Of a DNA stretch of 64,000 nucleotides, positions 44,861-61,396 are shown piece by piece (the stretch's first letter is position 1; every line of letters begins with the position of its first letter). This DNA comes from Pseudomonas sp. GD04019 (lineage in GTDB: Bacteria > Pseudomonadota > Gammaproteobacteria > Pseudomonadales > Pseudomonadaceae): NCBI RefSeq assembly GCF_029837695.1, contig NZ_JAOEEA010000008.1:186001-250000 (forward strand), read 5' to 3'. The notes beneath the pieces are model-generated. The model saw nothing but the letters and a program-made list of their open reading frames with translations. It was not told the DNA's origin and ran no database searches. A program made the position numbers and the translations under genes.

Positions 44861-45943
44861 ATGCTGCTGCTGCTGGCCGAGTACCTGCAACAGTTCTACA
44901 CCGGCTTCGGGGTGGTCCAGTACCTCACCCTGCGCGGAATCCTCGGCGTGCTCACCGCGCTGGCGATGTCGCTGTGGCTGGGCCCGTGGATGATCCGCAC
45001 CCTGCAGATCCGCCAGATCGGCCAGGCCGTGCGCAACGACGGTCCGCAGTCGCACTTGTCGAAGAAGGGCACGCCGACCATGGGTGGCGCGCTGATCCTC
45101 ACCGCCATCGCCGTCAGCACCCTGCTCTGGGCCGACCTGACCAACCGCTACGTGTGGACCGTCCTGGCCGTGACCCTGCTGTTCGGCGCCATCGGCTGGG
45201 TCGACGACTACCGCAAGGTGATCGAGAAGAACTCGCGCGGCCTGCCGAGCCGCTGGAAGTATTTCTGGCAGTCGGTATTCGGCCTGGCCGCCGCCGTCTT
45301 CCTCTATATGACCGCGCAGAGCCCGGTGGAAACCACCCTGATCGTGCCGATGCTCAAGGATGTGGCCATTCCGCTGGGCGTGGGCTTCGTGGTGCTGACC
45401 TATTTCGTCATCGTCGGCACCAGCAACGCGGTGAACCTGACCGACGGCCTCGACGGCCTGGCCATCCTGCCGACCGTGATGGTGGCCGGCGCGCTGGCGA
45501 TCTTCTGCTACCTGTCAGGCAACATCAAATTCGCCGAATACCTGCTGATTCCCTACGTGCCGGGCGCCGGTGAGCTGATCGTGTTCTGCGCCGCGCTGGT
45601 CGGTGCCGGTCTCGGCTTCCTGTGGTTCAACACCTACCCGGCCCAGGTCTTTATGGGCGATGTGGGTGCGCTGGCCCTTGGCGCCGCGCTGGGCACCATC
45701 GCCGTGATCGTCCGCCAGGAGATCGTGCTGTTCATCATGGGCGGCGTGTTCGTCATGGAAACCCTGTCGGTGATGATCCAGGTCGCCAGCTTCAAGCTGA
45801 CCGGCAAGCGCGTGTTCCGCATGGCGCCTATCCACCACCACTTCGAACTCAAAGGCTGGCCGGAGCCGCGCGTGATCGTGCGCTTCTGGATCATCACCGT
45901 GATCCTGGTGCTGGTCGGCCTGGCTACGTTGAAACTGAGGTAA
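44861..45943 (+). CDS. mraY: Phospho-MurNAc-pentapeptide translocase MraY
   Basis: A 360-residue polytopic membrane enzyme with about ten hydrophobic segments. It transfers phospho-MurNAc-pentapeptide to undecaprenyl phosphate, making lipid I. Cytosolic catalytic motifs visible are [20 protein letters not shown] and [11 protein letters not shown] with the HHH cluster. It follows murF after 2 bp. Confidence 0.98.
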   Translation: MLLLLAEYLQQFYTGFGVVQYLTLRGILGVLTALAMSLWLGPWMIRTLQIRQIGQAVRNDGPQSHLSKKGTPTMGGALILTAIAVSTLLWADLTNRYVWTVLAVTLLFGAIGWVDDYRKVIEKNSRGLPSRWKYFWQSVFGLAAAVFLYMTAQSPVETTLIVPMLKDVAIPLGVGFVVLTYFVIVGTSNAVNLTDGLDGLAILPTVMVAGALAIFCYLSGNIKFAEYLLIPYVPGAGELIVFCAALVGAGLGFLWFNTYPAQVFMGDVGALALGAALGTIAVIVRQEIVLFIMGGVFVMETLSVMIQVASFKLTGKRVFRMAPIHHHFELKGWPEPRVIVRFWIITVILVLVGLATLKLR

Positions 45944-45949
45944 TAGAGA

Positions 45950-47296
45950 GTGTCGCTGATCGCTTCCGACCAGTTCCGCATCGTTGTCGGCCTCGGCAAG
46001 AGCGGCATGTCTCTGGTGCGCTTCCTCGCGCAGCAGGGCGTGCGCTTCGCCGTGGCCGACACCCGCGCGAACCCGCCGGAGCTGGCGACCCTGCAGCGCG
46101 ACTACCCGCAAGTGGAAGTACGCTGCGGCGAGTTGGACGTGGACTTCCTGTGCCGCGCCTCGGAGCTGTACGTGAGCCCCGGCCTGGCCCTGGCTACCCC
46201 GGCGCTGCGTGAGGTGGCCGCCCGTGGCGTGAAGATGTCCGGCGATATCGACCTGTTCACCCGCTATGCCAAGGCGCCGATCGTCGCCATCACCGGCTCC
46301 AACGCCAAGAGCACCGTCACCACCCTGGTCGGCGAGATGGCTGCGGCGGCCGGGCGCAAGGTCGCCGTCGGCGGCAATATCGGCACGCCGGCGCTGGACC
46401 TGCTGAGCGATGACGTCGAGCTGTATGTGCTCGAGCTGTCCAGCTTCCAGCTGGAGACCACCGAGCGCCTGGGCGCCGAGGTCGCCACCTGCCTGAACAT
46501 CAGCGAAGACCACATGGATCGCTACGACGGCATGGCCCAGTACCACCTGGCCAAGCACCGGATCTTCCGTGGGGCGCGCCAAGTGGTGGTGAATCGTGAC
46601 GACGCCCTGTCGCGTCCGCTGATCGCCGACCAGGTGCCGTGCTGGTCCTTCGGCCTGGGCAAACCCGACTTCAAGCGCTTCGGCCTGATCGAAGAGGGCG
46701 GCGAGAAGCAGCTGGCCTTCCAGTTCGAGACGCTGATGCCGACTGCCGAACTGAAGATTCGCGGCGCGCACAACCAGTCCAATGCCCTGGCGGCTTTGGC
46801 TCTCGGTCATGCCGTCGGCCTGCCGTTCGAGGCCATGCTGCAGACCCTGCGTAGCTTCGCCGGCCTGCCGCACCGCTGCCAGTGGGTGCGCGAGCTGCGC
46901 GGCGTGGGCTACTACGACGACTCCAAGGCCACCAACGTCGGCGCCGCCCTGGCCGCCATCGAGGGCCTGGGCGCAGACATTACCGGCAAGCTGGTGCTGA
47001 TCGCCGGTGGCGACGGCAAGGGTGCCGACTTCTCCGCGCTGAAAGCGCCGGTGGCCAAGTTCTGCCGCGCCGTGGTGCTGATCGGTCGTGATGCCGATCT
47101 GCTTGCCACCGCCCTGGGCGATGCCGCGCCGCTGGTGCGGGTGAAGACTCTGGAAGAAGCGGTGCAGCGCGCCGCCGAGCTGGCCCAGTCGGGCGACGCC
47201 GTGCTGCTGTCGCCGGCCTGCGCCAGCCTGGACATGTTCAAGAACTTCGAAGAGCGTGGGCGTCTGTTCGCCCAGGCGGCGGAGGGCCTGCAATGA
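45950..47296 (+). CDS. murD: UDP-MurNAc-L-Ala:D-Glu ligase MurD
   Basis: A 448-residue Mur ligase with ATP motif GSNAKSTV. It adds D-glutamate, the second stem residue. The start is GTG (45950), 6 bp after mraY; N-terminal LGKSGMSLVRFL is the UDP-binding fold. Overlaps ftsW by 4 bp. Confidence 0.97.
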   Translation: MSLIASDQFRIVVGLGKSGMSLVRFLAQQGVRFAVADTRANPPELATLQRDYPQVEVRCGELDVDFLCRASELYVSPGLALATPALREVAARGVKMSGDIDLFTRYAKAPIVAITGSNAKSTVTTLVGEMAAAAGRKVAVGGNIGTPALDLLSDDVELYVLELSSFQLETTERLGAEVATCLNISEDHMDRYDGMAQYHLAKHRIFRGARQVVVNRDDALSRPLIADQVPCWSFGLGKPDFKRFGLIEEGGEKQLAFQFETLMPTAELKIRGAHNQSNALAALALGHAVGLPFEAMLQTLRSFAGLPHRCQWVRELRGVGYYDDSKATNVGAALAAIEGLGADITGKLVLIAGGDGKGADFSALKAPVAKFCRAVVLIGRDADLLATALGDAAPLVRVKTLEEAVQRAAELAQSGDAVLLSPACASLDMFKNFEERGRLFAQAAEGLQ

Positions 47297-48516
47297 CCCT
47301 GCTGGCCCGCCTGCTCGCCGCCCCGTCGCCGCTGCGCACCCGTCGCGGCATCGACCTCGACTTCCCGCTGCTGGCCGGTTGCCTGGCCCTGCTCGGCCTG
47401 GGCCTGGTGATGATCACCTCGGCCAGTTCGGAAGTGGCCGCGGCCATGTCCGGCAACCCGCTGTACCACATGATCCGCCACCTGATTTACCTCGGCTTGG
47501 GCATCTCCGCCGCGCTGCTCACCCTGCTGATCCCGATGTCGCTGTGGCAGCGTTTCGGCGGCAGCCTGCTGATCGTCGCCTTCGTCCTGCTGGTGCTGGT
47601 ATTGCTACCGGGCATCGGTCGTGAAGTGAACGGCGCCAAGCGCTGGATCGGCTTCGGCCTGTTCAATCTGCAGCCGTCCGAACTGGCCAAGCTGTTCACC
47701 CTGGTGTTCATCGCCGGCTACCTGGTGCGTCGCCAGGAAGAAGTACGCGAGAAGCTCTCCGGCTTCCTCAAGCCGATGCTGGTGCTCGGGCCGATGGCCG
47801 TGCTGCTGCTGGCCGAACCGGACTTCGGCGCCACCGTGGTGCTGTTCGGTTCCTGCATCGCCATGCTGTTCCTCGGCGGCATCAACCTGGTGCGTTTCAT
47901 TCCGCTGGCCGGCGTGGTGCTCGGCCTCGGCGTGCTGGTGATGACCAGCCAGGCCTACCGCCTGGAGCGCCTGACCAACTTCGTCGACCCCTGGGCCGAC
48001 CAGTACGGCGCCGGCTACCAGCTGAGCCAGGCGCTGATCGCCTTCGGCCGTGGCGAATGGCTCGGCGTGGGCCTAGGCAACAGCATCCAGAAGCAGTTCT
48101 ACCTGCCGGAAGCGCACACCGACTTCGTCTTCGCCGTGCTGGCCGAGGAACTGGGCATGGTCGGCGCGCTGGCCACCGTCGGTCTGTTCGTCTTCGTCGC
48201 CGTACGCGCCCTGTACATCGGCCTGTGGGCGGAGAAGGCCAAGCAGCTGTTCTCCGCCTACGTGGCCTACGGCATCGCCATGCAGTGGATCGGCCAGGTG
48301 CTGATCAACATCGGCGTGAACGTCGGCCTGCTGCCGACCAAGGGTCTGACGCTGCCGTTCCTCAGCTATGGCGGCAGCTCGCTGATCATCTGCTGCGTCA
48401 GCCTGGCCATGCTCCTGCGCATCGAGTGGGAGCGTCGCACCCAACTGGGCAGCGAGGAAGTGGAGTTCACCGAGTCGGACTTCTTCGACAGCGAGGAGGC
48501 CGGCCATGCGCGGTAA
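47293..48516 (+). CDS. ftsW: Septal peptidoglycan glycosyltransferase FtsW
   Basis: A 407-residue SEDS-family polymerase with about ten transmembrane helices. Family motifs GAKRWIGFGLFNLQPSELAKL, and the catalytic region with the conserved aspartate in the loop FVDPWADQYGAGYQLSQALIAFGRGEW and PEAHTDFVFAVLAEELG are present. It polymerises septal glycan strands with FtsI. Ends overlapping murG by 11 bp. Confidence 0.97.
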   Translation: MTLLARLLAAPSPLRTRRGIDLDFPLLAGCLALLGLGLVMITSASSEVAAAMSGNPLYHMIRHLIYLGLGISAALLTLLIPMSLWQRFGGSLLIVAFVLLVLVLLPGIGREVNGAKRWIGFGLFNLQPSELAKLFTLVFIAGYLVRRQEEVREKLSGFLKPMLVLGPMAVLLLAEPDFGATVVLFGSCIAMLFLGGINLVRFIPLAGVVLGLGVLVMTSQAYRLERLTNFVDPWADQYGAGYQLSQALIAFGRGEWLGVGLGNSIQKQFYLPEAHTDFVFAVLAEELGMVGALATVGLFVFVAVRALYIGLWAEKAKQLFSAYVAYGIAMQWIGQVLINIGVNVGLLPTKGLTLPFLSYGGSSLIICCVSLAMLLRIEWERRTQLGSEEVEFTESDFFDSEEAGHAR

Positions 48517-49568
48517 TGTCCTGATCATGGCTGGCGGCACTGGCGGCCACGTGTTCCCGGCCCTGGCCTGCGCCCGCGAGTTCAAGGCGCGTGGCTATTC
48601 CGTGCACTGGCTGGGCACCCCGCGTGGCATCGAGAACGAACTGGTGCCGGCGGCCGAGCTGCCGCTGCACCTGATCCAGGTTTCCGGCCTGCGCGGCAAG
48701 GGCAAGCTGTCCCTGCTCAAGGCACCGTTCCAGCTGATCCGCGCGCTGTGGCAGGCGCGCAAGGTGATGCGCGAGCTGCAGCCGGTCTGCGTGCTGGGCA
48801 TGGGTGGCTATGTCACCGGTCCGGGCGGCCTGGCCGCGCGGATGAACGGCGCGCCGCTGGTGATCCATGAGCAAAATGCTGTGGCCGGCACTGCCAACCG
48901 CAGCCTGGCGCCGTTCGCCAGCCGTGTGTGCGAGGCCTTCCCGAACACTTTCTGCAAGGGCGACAAGCTGCGCACCACCGGCAACCCGGTGCGCGAGGAG
49001 TTGTTCCTGGAAACCCCGCGCGATGCCCTGGGCAAACGCCGGCCGCGCCTGCTGGTGCTGGGTGGCAGCCTGGGTGCCGAGCCGCTGAACAAACTGCTGC
49101 CCGCGGCCCTGGCCAAAGTGGCCGGCGAGCTGCGCCCGCAGGTGTTCCACCAGGCCGGCAAGCAACATGATCAAGTCACCGCGGAGCGTTATCGCGAAGC
49201 CGCGGTCGAAGCCGAGGTCGCGCCGTTCATCAAGGACATGGCTGCTGCCTACGCCTGGGCCGATCTGGTGATCTGCCGCGCCGGCGCGCTGACCGTCAGC
49301 GAGCTGGCCGCCGCCGGCCTGCCGTCGTTCCTCGTGCCGCTGCCGCACGCGATCGACGATCACCAGACCCGCAATGCCGAATATCTGGCCAAGGAGGGCG
49401 CCGCCTTCCTTCTGCCGCAACATGCCACTGACGCGGACAAGCTCGCCGCGCAGTTGACCGAGGTTCTGATGCATCCCGAAAAACTCAAGGCCATGGGCCG
49501 CACCGCGCGCAGCCTGGCCAAACCGGACGCCACCCGCACGGTGGTCGAAATCTGCCTGGAGGTGGCCC

Positions 49569-49576
<8 letters not shown>
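48506..49576 (+). CDS. murG: Lipid II synthase MurG (GlcNAc transferase)
   Basis: A 356-residue GT-B glycosyltransferase that adds GlcNAc to lipid I at the cytosolic membrane face. The N-terminal glycine-rich loop [19 protein letters not shown], and [18 protein letters not shown] are visible family blocks. Start overlaps ftsW, end overlaps murC by 8 bp. Confidence 0.98.
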
Positions 49577-51955
<2,379 letters not shown>

Positions 51956-51958
51956 GTC

Positions 51959-52834
51959 ATGGTCGCCACTCTCCGTCACCACTCGCAGCCGATAGGAGGC
52001 GCCACCCGGCGTCAGCCTATCGCTGCGCGTGGCGCGAGCCGGATGGTGGCCAAGGCACCGCTGTCCGCACGCCTGCCGAAGGCGGATTTCGGCGGTGTCG
52101 GCCGTGGCCTCAAGCGCCTGGGCTGGCCGTTGCTGCTGGTGGCCCTGGGCCTCGGTACCTACGAGGGCGCCCAGCGCCTGCTGCCATACGCCGACCGGCC
52201 GATTGCTCGGGTCAGCGTGCAGGGCGAGCTGAGCTACATCAGCCAGCAGGCCGTACAGGAGCGCATCGCGCCGTACGTCTCGGCCAGCTTCTTCACCATC
52301 AACCTGGCCGGCATGCGTGCCGAGCTGGAGCAGATGCCGTGGATCGCCCACGCCGAAGTGCGCCGGGTGTGGCCGGACCAGGTGTCGATCACCCTGGAAG
52401 AGCAACTGCCGGTGGCCCGCTGGGGCAACGAGGCGCTGCTCAACAACCAGGGCCGCGCCTTCGCCCCGCGCGAGGCGGCCAATTACGAACACCTGCCGAT
52501 GCTGTCCGGGCCGCAACGCGCCCAGCAGCAGGTGATGCAGCAGTACCAAGTGCTCAGCCAGTTGCTGCGGCCGATGGGTTTCACCATCAGCAGCCTGGAG
52601 CTGCGCGAGCACGGCAGCTGGTTCATCAGTACCGCCCAGGGCGTGGACATCCTCCTGGGCCGGGATCACCTGGTCGACAAGATGCGCCGGTTCGCCGGCA
52701 TCCACGACAAGGTGCTCAAGCAGCAGATCGCGAATATCGCGCGCATCGACCTGCGCTATGCCAACGGCCTGGCCGTGGCCTGGCGCGAGCCGGTGCCGCC
52801 GACGGCAACCGAAACGACGGTCGCCGTCCAGTGA
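51959..52834 (+). CDS. ftsQ: Cell division protein FtsQ
   Basis: A 291-residue bitopic protein with a long basic cytoplasmic N-terminus (about 1-58), one transmembrane helix (about 59-75), a POTRA domain (about 82-150, with [16 protein letters not shown] and [16 protein letters not shown]) and a beta domain. It scaffolds FtsL and FtsB in the divisome. It lies 22 bp before ftsA. Confidence 0.95.
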   Translation: MVATLRHHSQPIGGATRRQPIAARGASRMVAKAPLSARLPKADFGGVGRGLKRLGWPLLLVALGLGTYEGAQRLLPYADRPIARVSVQGELSYISQQAVQERIAPYVSASFFTINLAGMRAELEQMPWIAHAEVRRVWPDQVSITLEEQLPVARWGNEALLNNQGRAFAPREAANYEHLPMLSGPQRAQQQVMQQYQVLSQLLRPMGFTISSLELREHGSWFISTAQGVDILLGRDHLVDKMRRFAGIHDKVLKQQIANIARIDLRYANGLAVAWREPVPPTATETTVAVQ

Positions 52835-52856
52835 ATCGAGGAGAACAGTAGAGATC

Positions 52857-54101
52857 ATGGCAAGCGTGCAGAGCGGCAAGATGATCGTCGGCCTGGACAT
52901 CGGCACCTCCAAAGTGGTGGCGCTGGTGGGCGAGGTGACGGCCGATGGCGAGCTGGATATCGTCGGTATCGGCACCAGCCCGTCGCGCGGCCTGAAGAAG
53001 GGCGTGGTGGTGAACATCGAATCCACCGTGCAGTCGATCCAGCGCGCCATCGAAGAGGCACAGCTGATGGCCGGCTGCCGTATCCACTCGGCCTTCGTCG
53101 GCATCGCCGGCAACCACATCCGCAGCCTGAACAGCCATGGCATCGTCGCCATCCGCGACCGCGAAGTGAGCCCGGCCGACCTGGAGCGCGTGCTCGACGC
53201 CGCCCAGGCCGTGGCCATCCCGGCCGACCAACGCGTGCTGCACACCCTGCCGCAGGACTACGTGATCGATAACCAGGAGGGCGTGCGCGAGCCGCTCGGC
53301 ATGTCCGGCGTGCGTCTGGAAGCCAAGGTGCACGTGGTCACCTGCGCCACCAACGCCGCGCAGAACGTCGAGAAGTGCGTGCGTCGCTGTGGCCTGGAAG
53401 TGGACGACATCATTCTGGAACAGCTGGCTTCCGCCTACTCGGTGCTGACCGAGGACGAAAAGGAGCTGGGCGTGTGCCTGGTCGATATCGGTGGCGGTAC
53501 CACCGACATCGCCATCTTCGCCGATGGTGCGATACGTCACACCGCGGTGATTCCGATCGCCGGCGACCAGGTCACCAATGATATTGCAATGGCATTACGC
53601 ACCCCGACCCAGTATGCCGAGGAAATCAAGATTCGGTATGCTTGCGCCCTAGCCAAACTGGCGGGTCCAGGGGAAACCATCAAGGTTCCCAGTGTGGGAG
53701 ACCGGCCACCGCGGGAGCTGTCCCGTCAAGCTCTGGCCGAGGTTGTTGAGCCCCGTTACGACGAGCTCTTCACCCTCATTCAGGCCGAGCTGCGGCGCAG
53801 CGGCTACGAGGACATGATCCCTGCCGGGATCGTCCTCACCGGCGGCACCGCCAAGATGGAAGGCGCCGTCGAACTGGCCGAAGAGATCTTTCACATGCCG
53901 GTGCGTTTGGGCGTACCCCACAGCGTCAAGGGACTGACCGACGTCGTGCGTAATCCAATTTATTCCACAGGCGTGGGCCTGCTGATGTACGGGCTGCGGA
54001 AACAGTCCGACGGCTTCCACGCGCCTGGGATTCAGTATGGCGATGAGCCCAAAACACCGGTACTGGAACGGCTGAAACGCTGGGTCCAGGGCAATTTCTG
54101 A
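52857..54101 (+). CDS. ftsA: Cell division actin-like protein FtsA
   Basis: A 414-residue actin-fold ATPase (VGLDIGTSKVVALVGE, VCLVDIGGGTTDIAIF, GIVLTGGTAKMEG) with a C-terminal amphipathic helix (RLKRWVQGNF) that binds the membrane. It tethers FtsZ to the membrane and recruits later divisome proteins. ATG at 52857 with a GAGGAG ribosome site; the frame upstream belongs to the ftsQ shadow. Confidence 0.97.
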   Translation: MASVQSGKMIVGLDIGTSKVVALVGEVTADGELDIVGIGTSPSRGLKKGVVVNIESTVQSIQRAIEEAQLMAGCRIHSAFVGIAGNHIRSLNSHGIVAIRDREVSPADLERVLDAAQAVAIPADQRVLHTLPQDYVIDNQEGVREPLGMSGVRLEAKVHVVTCATNAAQNVEKCVRRCGLEVDDIILEQLASAYSVLTEDEKELGVCLVDIGGGTTDIAIFADGAIRHTAVIPIAGDQVTNDIAMALRTPTQYAEEIKIRYACALAKLAGPGETIKVPSVGDRPPRELSRQALAEVVEPRYDELFTLIQAELRRSGYEDMIPAGIVLTGGTAKMEGAVELAEEIFHMPVRLGVPHSVKGLTDVVRNPIYSTGVGLLMYGLRKQSDGFHAPGIQYGDEPKTPVLERLKRWVQGNF

Positions 54102-54153
54102 TGTGAAACCCGCGGTAGCTGTAGGCGATAACTAAAAAAGAAGGAGAGGGGAA

Positions 54154-55353
54154 ATGTTCGAACTAGTAGATAACGCTCCACAAAGCGCAGTTATCAAAGT
54201 CATCGGCGTGGGCGGCGGCGGCGGTAACGCTGTCAACCACATGATCAAGAACAACATCGAAGGCGTGGAATTCATCTGCGCCAACACCGATGCCCAGGCG
54301 TTGAAGAACGTCGGCGCGCGCACCGTGCTGCAACTCGGCCCGGGCGTGACCAAGGGCCTGGGTGCCGGTACCAACCCGGAAATCGGCCGCCAGGCCGCCA
54401 TGGAAGATCGCGAGCGCATCGCCGAAGTGCTGAGCGGTGCCGACATGGTGTTCATCACCACCGGCATGGGTGGCGGCACCGGTACCGGTGCGGCGCCGAT
54501 CATCGCCGAAGTGGCGAAAGAGATGGGCATCCTTACCGTTGCCGTGGTGACTCGTCCGTTCCCGTTCGAAGGCCGCAAGCGCATGCAGGTCGCCGACGAG
54601 GGCATCCGCGCTCTGTCCGATGTGGTCGACTCGCTGATCACTATCCCCAACGAGAAGCTGCTGACCATCCTCGGCAAGGACGCCAGTCTGCTGTCCGCCT
54701 TCGCCAAGGCTGACGACGTGCTGTCTGGCGCCGTACGCGGTATCTCCGACATTATGCAGCGTCCGGGCCTGATGAACGTCGACTTCGCCGACGTGAAGAC
54801 CGTGATGGGCGAGATGGGCATGGCCATGATGGGCACCGGCTGCGCCAGCGGTCCGAACCGTGCTCGCGAGGCCACCGAGGCCGCCATCCGCAACCCGCTG
54901 CTGGAAGACGTCAACCTGCAGGGCGCGCGTGGCATCCTGGTCAACATCACCGCCGGTCTCGACCTGTCCCTGGGCGAGTACGCCGCGGTCGGCGAGATCA
55001 TCGAGGCCTTCGCCTCGGAAGCCGCGACCGTCAAGGTCGGTGCTGTGATCGATCCGGACATGCGCGACGAGCTGCACGTGACCGTGGTCGCTACCGGCCT
55101 GGGCGCGCGCATCGAGAAGCCGGTCAAGGTGGTCGACAACACCATCGCGGCTGCCGCCGTTGCCGTTCCGGCTGCCACCATCAGCGCCGCTCCTCGCGCT
55201 GCCGAGCAGCCGGCCGTCAACTACAAGGACTACGAGCGCCCGACCGTTCAGCGCCAAAGCCTCGCCGGCAGTGCCGCCGCGGCCAAGCTGAACACTCAGG
55301 ACGACCTGGACTATCTGGACATCCCGGCCTTCCTGCGTCGTCAGGCTGATTGA
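54154..55353 (+). CDS. ftsZ: Cell division protein FtsZ
   Basis: A 399-residue tubulin-like GTPase with the T4 loop GGGTGTGAAP and the T7 loop NVDFADVKTVM. A variable linker ends in the conserved C-terminal peptide DDLDYLDIPAFLRRQAD, which contacts FtsA and ZipA. It polymerises as the Z-ring. A strong ribosome site (AAGGAGAGGGG) precedes the ATG; 52 bp separate it from ftsA. Confidence 0.99.
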   Translation: MFELVDNAPQSAVIKVIGVGGGGGNAVNHMIKNNIEGVEFICANTDAQALKNVGARTVLQLGPGVTKGLGAGTNPEIGRQAAMEDRERIAEVLSGADMVFITTGMGGGTGTGAAPIIAEVAKEMGILTVAVVTRPFPFEGRKRMQVADEGIRALSDVVDSLITIPNEKLLTILGKDASLLSAFAKADDVLSGAVRGISDIMQRPGLMNVDFADVKTVMGEMGMAMMGTGCASGPNRAREATEAAIRNPLLEDVNLQGARGILVNITAGLDLSLGEYAAVGEIIEAFASEAATVKVGAVIDPDMRDELHVTVVATGLGARIEKPVKVVDNTIAAAAVAVPAATISAAPRAAEQPAVNYKDYERPTVQRQSLAGSAAAAKLNTQDDLDYLDIPAFLRRQAD

Positions 55354-55384
55354 TGGTATCTATCAGGAGTATATCGGTGATTGG

Positions 55385-55413
55385 TGTTCAGCAAAGGGCG
55401 GTTCTGCTATCAT
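55385..55413 (+). promoter_or_regulatory. Possible lpxC promoter
   Basis: TATCAT (55408-55413) is a reasonable -10 element, with a weak -35 TGTTCA (55385-55390) at 17 bp, inside the 106-bp ftsZ-lpxC gap. Confidence 0.4.
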
Positions 55414-55429
55414 CGCCGCCCATTGTTGA

Positions 55430-56371
<942 letters not shown>

Positions 56372-56397
56372 GCAATACCCTTCCCTTCTGTTGTATT

Positions 56398-56427
56398 CAG
56401 GCCACCCTCGGGTGGCCTGTTTTTTTC
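56398..56427. terminator. Bidirectional terminator between lpxC and dciA
   Basis: CAGGCCACC pairs with GGTGGCCTG around CTCG, followed by seven T residues; it suits both converging genes, more strongly lpxC. Confidence 0.88.
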
Positions 56428-56455
56428 TGACGCCTACCTCTACTACATCGAGAAC

Positions 56456-56908
56456 TCAGTCGCGCTTGGCGTTGCGCGCCAGGCGCTCCAGGGCGGCGCG
56501 CAGCTTGGGGTCGCCGATACCTTCGGCGGCGCTGCACAGGCTGTCGGCGGCAGCCTCGGACAGCTCGCTCTTGTTTGCCTGATAGGTGGCGTGGGTGCTC
56601 GGTGGACGCACCTTGACCTGGATCTTCTGCAGCCCGGCGAACTCCGGCAGTACCTGCAACATGCGCTGCAAGCGGCGCTGCTGATAGTGCAGGCGAGTGG
56701 CCCAGTGGCCGTTGCTGGTCAGCAACAACAGACAGCCATCGTGCCAGCTGGCCACCTGGCAATGCTCGCGGGCGGCCGGCTCCAGCTGTGCCTCGACCAG
56801 CGCCTGCAGCTTGCCCAGGCGCTGGGCGGCACTGAGCAGCGCGCGCAGCGGCTTGTGCTCGCGCAGCAGGGCATCGGCGGTCTTGGCGGGTGGTGGGCGA
56901 AGGCTCAT
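56456..56908 (-). CDS. dciA: DciA-family helicase operator (DUF721)
   Basis: A 150-residue DUF721 protein, DciA, the ancestral loader/operator of the replicative helicase DnaB that DnaC replaced in E. coli. The conserved central domain (about 25-110) reads QALVEAQLEPAAREHCQVASWHDGCLLLL and WATRLHYQQRRLQRML. The tail is poorly conserved and charged. I start at the ATG at 56908 (MSLRPPPAKT), which fits the family, over an ATG at 56938. Divergent from secA. Confidence 0.86.
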   Translation of the reverse strand: MSLRPPPAKTADALLREHKPLRALLSAAQRLGKLQALVEAQLEPAAREHCQVASWHDGCLLLLTSNGHWATRLHYQQRRLQRMLQVLPEFAGLQKIQVKVRPPSTHATYQANKSELSEAAADSLCSAAEGIGDPKLRAALERLARNAKRD

Positions 56909-57041
56909 GGCGGCGGATTCGTGGGCTGGTGCGCCCATGTTAGCAAAGGCCCTTGCAGCTGTCGGTCACCGTCCCCATATAAGGCTTACGGCGTGCCTGC
57001 GGGCATGCTTGGCGTATCCGGCAGACTCGCAGGAGTTCACC

Positions 57042-57070
57042 CTTTTCTCGCCAACGTTTCCGAGTAGAAT
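57042..57070 (+). promoter_or_regulatory. Possible secA promoter
   Basis: TAGAAT (57065-57070) with a poor -35, CTTTTC (57042-57047), 17 bp upstream. I see no secM-like gene before secA. Confidence 0.35.
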
Positions 57071-57154
57071 GCCCCCTTTGCACGCAGCCGAGCTGGCTGC
57101 CGGGCTGGCCTTCTGCGCCGCCCCCCATCCCCCAGAGTGGAAGAATCTGCCGAT

Positions 57155-59887
<2,733 letters not shown>

Positions 59888-59911
59888 ACCGCACCAGGCC
59901 TGCTATACAAG

Positions 59912-59948
59912 AAACGCCGCGACCGGCTCTGCCGCTCGCGGCGTTTTT
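59912..59948 (+). terminator. Intrinsic terminator after secA
   Basis: AAACGCCGCGA pairs with the downstream CTCGCGGCGTTT around a CGGCTCTGCCG loop, followed by five T residues. Confidence 0.85.
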
Positions 59949-59986
59949 CCAATTGATGTGTCACTGTCCAAGTAAGGAGCGCTCCT

Positions 59987-61219
59987 ATGGCCGTTGGTCT
60001 CGGTCCCCTGCCCACACTGCATCCGGTTCCCGGTTTCGAACTCGGCATTTCCTCCGCCGGCATCAAGCGCCCGGGGCGCAAGGACGTGGTGGTGATGCGC
60101 TGCGCCGAAGGCTCGCGGGTGGCCGGCGTGACCACCACCAACGCCTTCTGCGCCGCCCCGGTGATCGTCACCCGTGAGCGCATGGCCGGCGATGTGCGCT
60201 ACCTGCTGACCAACACCGGCAACGCCAACGCCGGCACCGGTCCGGATGGCCTGAGCAACGCCCGCCGCACCTGCGCCGCGCTGGCCGCGCTGACCGGTGT
60301 GGCCGAGGAGGCGGTGCTGCCGTTCTCCACCGGTGTCATCGGCGAGCCGCTGCCGGTGGCCAAGATCGAGGGCGCGCTGCAGGCTGCCCTGGACGATCTG
60401 CACGAGGATCACTGGGCCGAAGCCGCCACCGGCATCATGACCACCGACACCCTGCCCAAGGGTGCCAGCCGCCAGTTCCAGCATGATGGCGTGACCGTCA
60501 CCGTGACCGGCATCAGCAAAGGCGCCGGCATGATCCGTCCGAACATGGCCACCATGCTCGGCTACATCGCCACCGACGCCAAGGTTGCTGGCGATGTGCT
60601 GCAGGCTCTGGTGCGTGACGCTGCCAACAAGTCGTTCAACCGCATCACCATTGACGGCGATACCTCGACCAACGACTGCTGCATGTTGATCGCCACCGGC
60701 CAAGCCAAACTGCCGGAAATCACCGCGGCCTCCGGCGAGCTGTTCGCCAAGCTCAAGCAGGCGGTGCTGGAGGTGTTTATGGAAGTGGCCCAGGCCATCG
60801 TCCGTGACGGCGAGGGCGCCACCAAGTTCGTCACCGTGCAGGTCAACGGCGGCGGCAATCCCCAGGAGTGCCTGGATGTGGCCTACGCCGTGGCCCACTC
60901 GCCGCTGATCAAGACCGCGCTGTTCGCCTCCGATCCCAACTGGGGCCGTATCCTCGCAGCCGTTGGCTACGCCGGCGTGCCGAACCTGGACGTGAGCCTG
61001 ATCGATGTGTTCCTCGGTGATGCGCTTCAAGGAGAGGTGCGTATTGCCAGCCAGGGTGGCCGCGACGCGGCTTATACCGAGGACCAAGGCGCGGCGGTCA
61101 TGGCCCGCGAGGAGATCGGCATCCGCATCGAGCTGGGCCGCGGCGATTGCAGCGAAACGATCTGGACCACCGATCTGTCCCACGAGTACGTGAAGATCAA
61201 CGCCGAATACCGCACCTGA
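59987..61219 (+). CDS. argJ: Bifunctional glutamate N-acetyltransferase / N-acetylornithine transacetylase ArgJ
   Basis: A 410-residue N-terminal-nucleophile enzyme of arginine synthesis. It self-cleaves before T189 in the motif [13 protein letters not shown], giving alpha and beta chains; other blocks are [22 protein letters not shown] and SDPNWGRI. It makes N-acetylglutamate by recycling acetate from N-acetylornithine. A strong AAGGAGCG ribosome site precedes the ATG. Confidence 0.97.
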   Translation: MAVGLGPLPTLHPVPGFELGISSAGIKRPGRKDVVVMRCAEGSRVAGVTTTNAFCAAPVIVTRERMAGDVRYLLTNTGNANAGTGPDGLSNARRTCAALAALTGVAEEAVLPFSTGVIGEPLPVAKIEGALQAALDDLHEDHWAEAATGIMTTDTLPKGASRQFQHDGVTVTVTGISKGAGMIRPNMATMLGYIATDAKVAGDVLQALVRDAANKSFNRITIDGDTSTNDCCMLIATGQAKLPEITAASGELFAKLKQAVLEVFMEVAQAIVRDGEGATKFVTVQVNGGGNPQECLDVAYAVAHSPLIKTALFASDPNWGRILAAVGYAGVPNLDVSLIDVFLGDALQGEVRIASQGGRDAAYTEDQGAAVMAREEIGIRIELGRGDCSETIWTTDLSHEYVKINAEYRT

Positions 61220-61230
61220 GCCATGTGCTT

Positions 61231-61361
61231 CCCCTCTCCCTGTGGGAGAGGGGTTGGGGGTAAGGGTGTTGCAGGCGACTCGCAGCCCCGGCTCTGTGCT
61301 GCCATTCCCCTGCTCATAGGGGCATGCGCAAGCGGAATTGTCCGCGGCCGGCGAGGCCGCG
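61231..61361 (+). repeat. Palindromic intergenic repeats between argJ and the GST gene
   Basis: CCCCTCTCCC-TGT-GGGAGAGGGG (61231-61253) is a perfect 10-bp hairpin followed by TTGGGGGTAAGGG, a motif I recall as a widely dispersed Pseudomonas/Xanthomonas intergenic repeat. A second stem, CGCGGCC-GGCGA-GGCCGCG, lies at 61343-61361. No coding potential is evident here. Confidence 0.6.
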
Positions 61362-61396
61362 TACGCTCCGCCTACAACCTTTCTAGGAGAGCGAAC

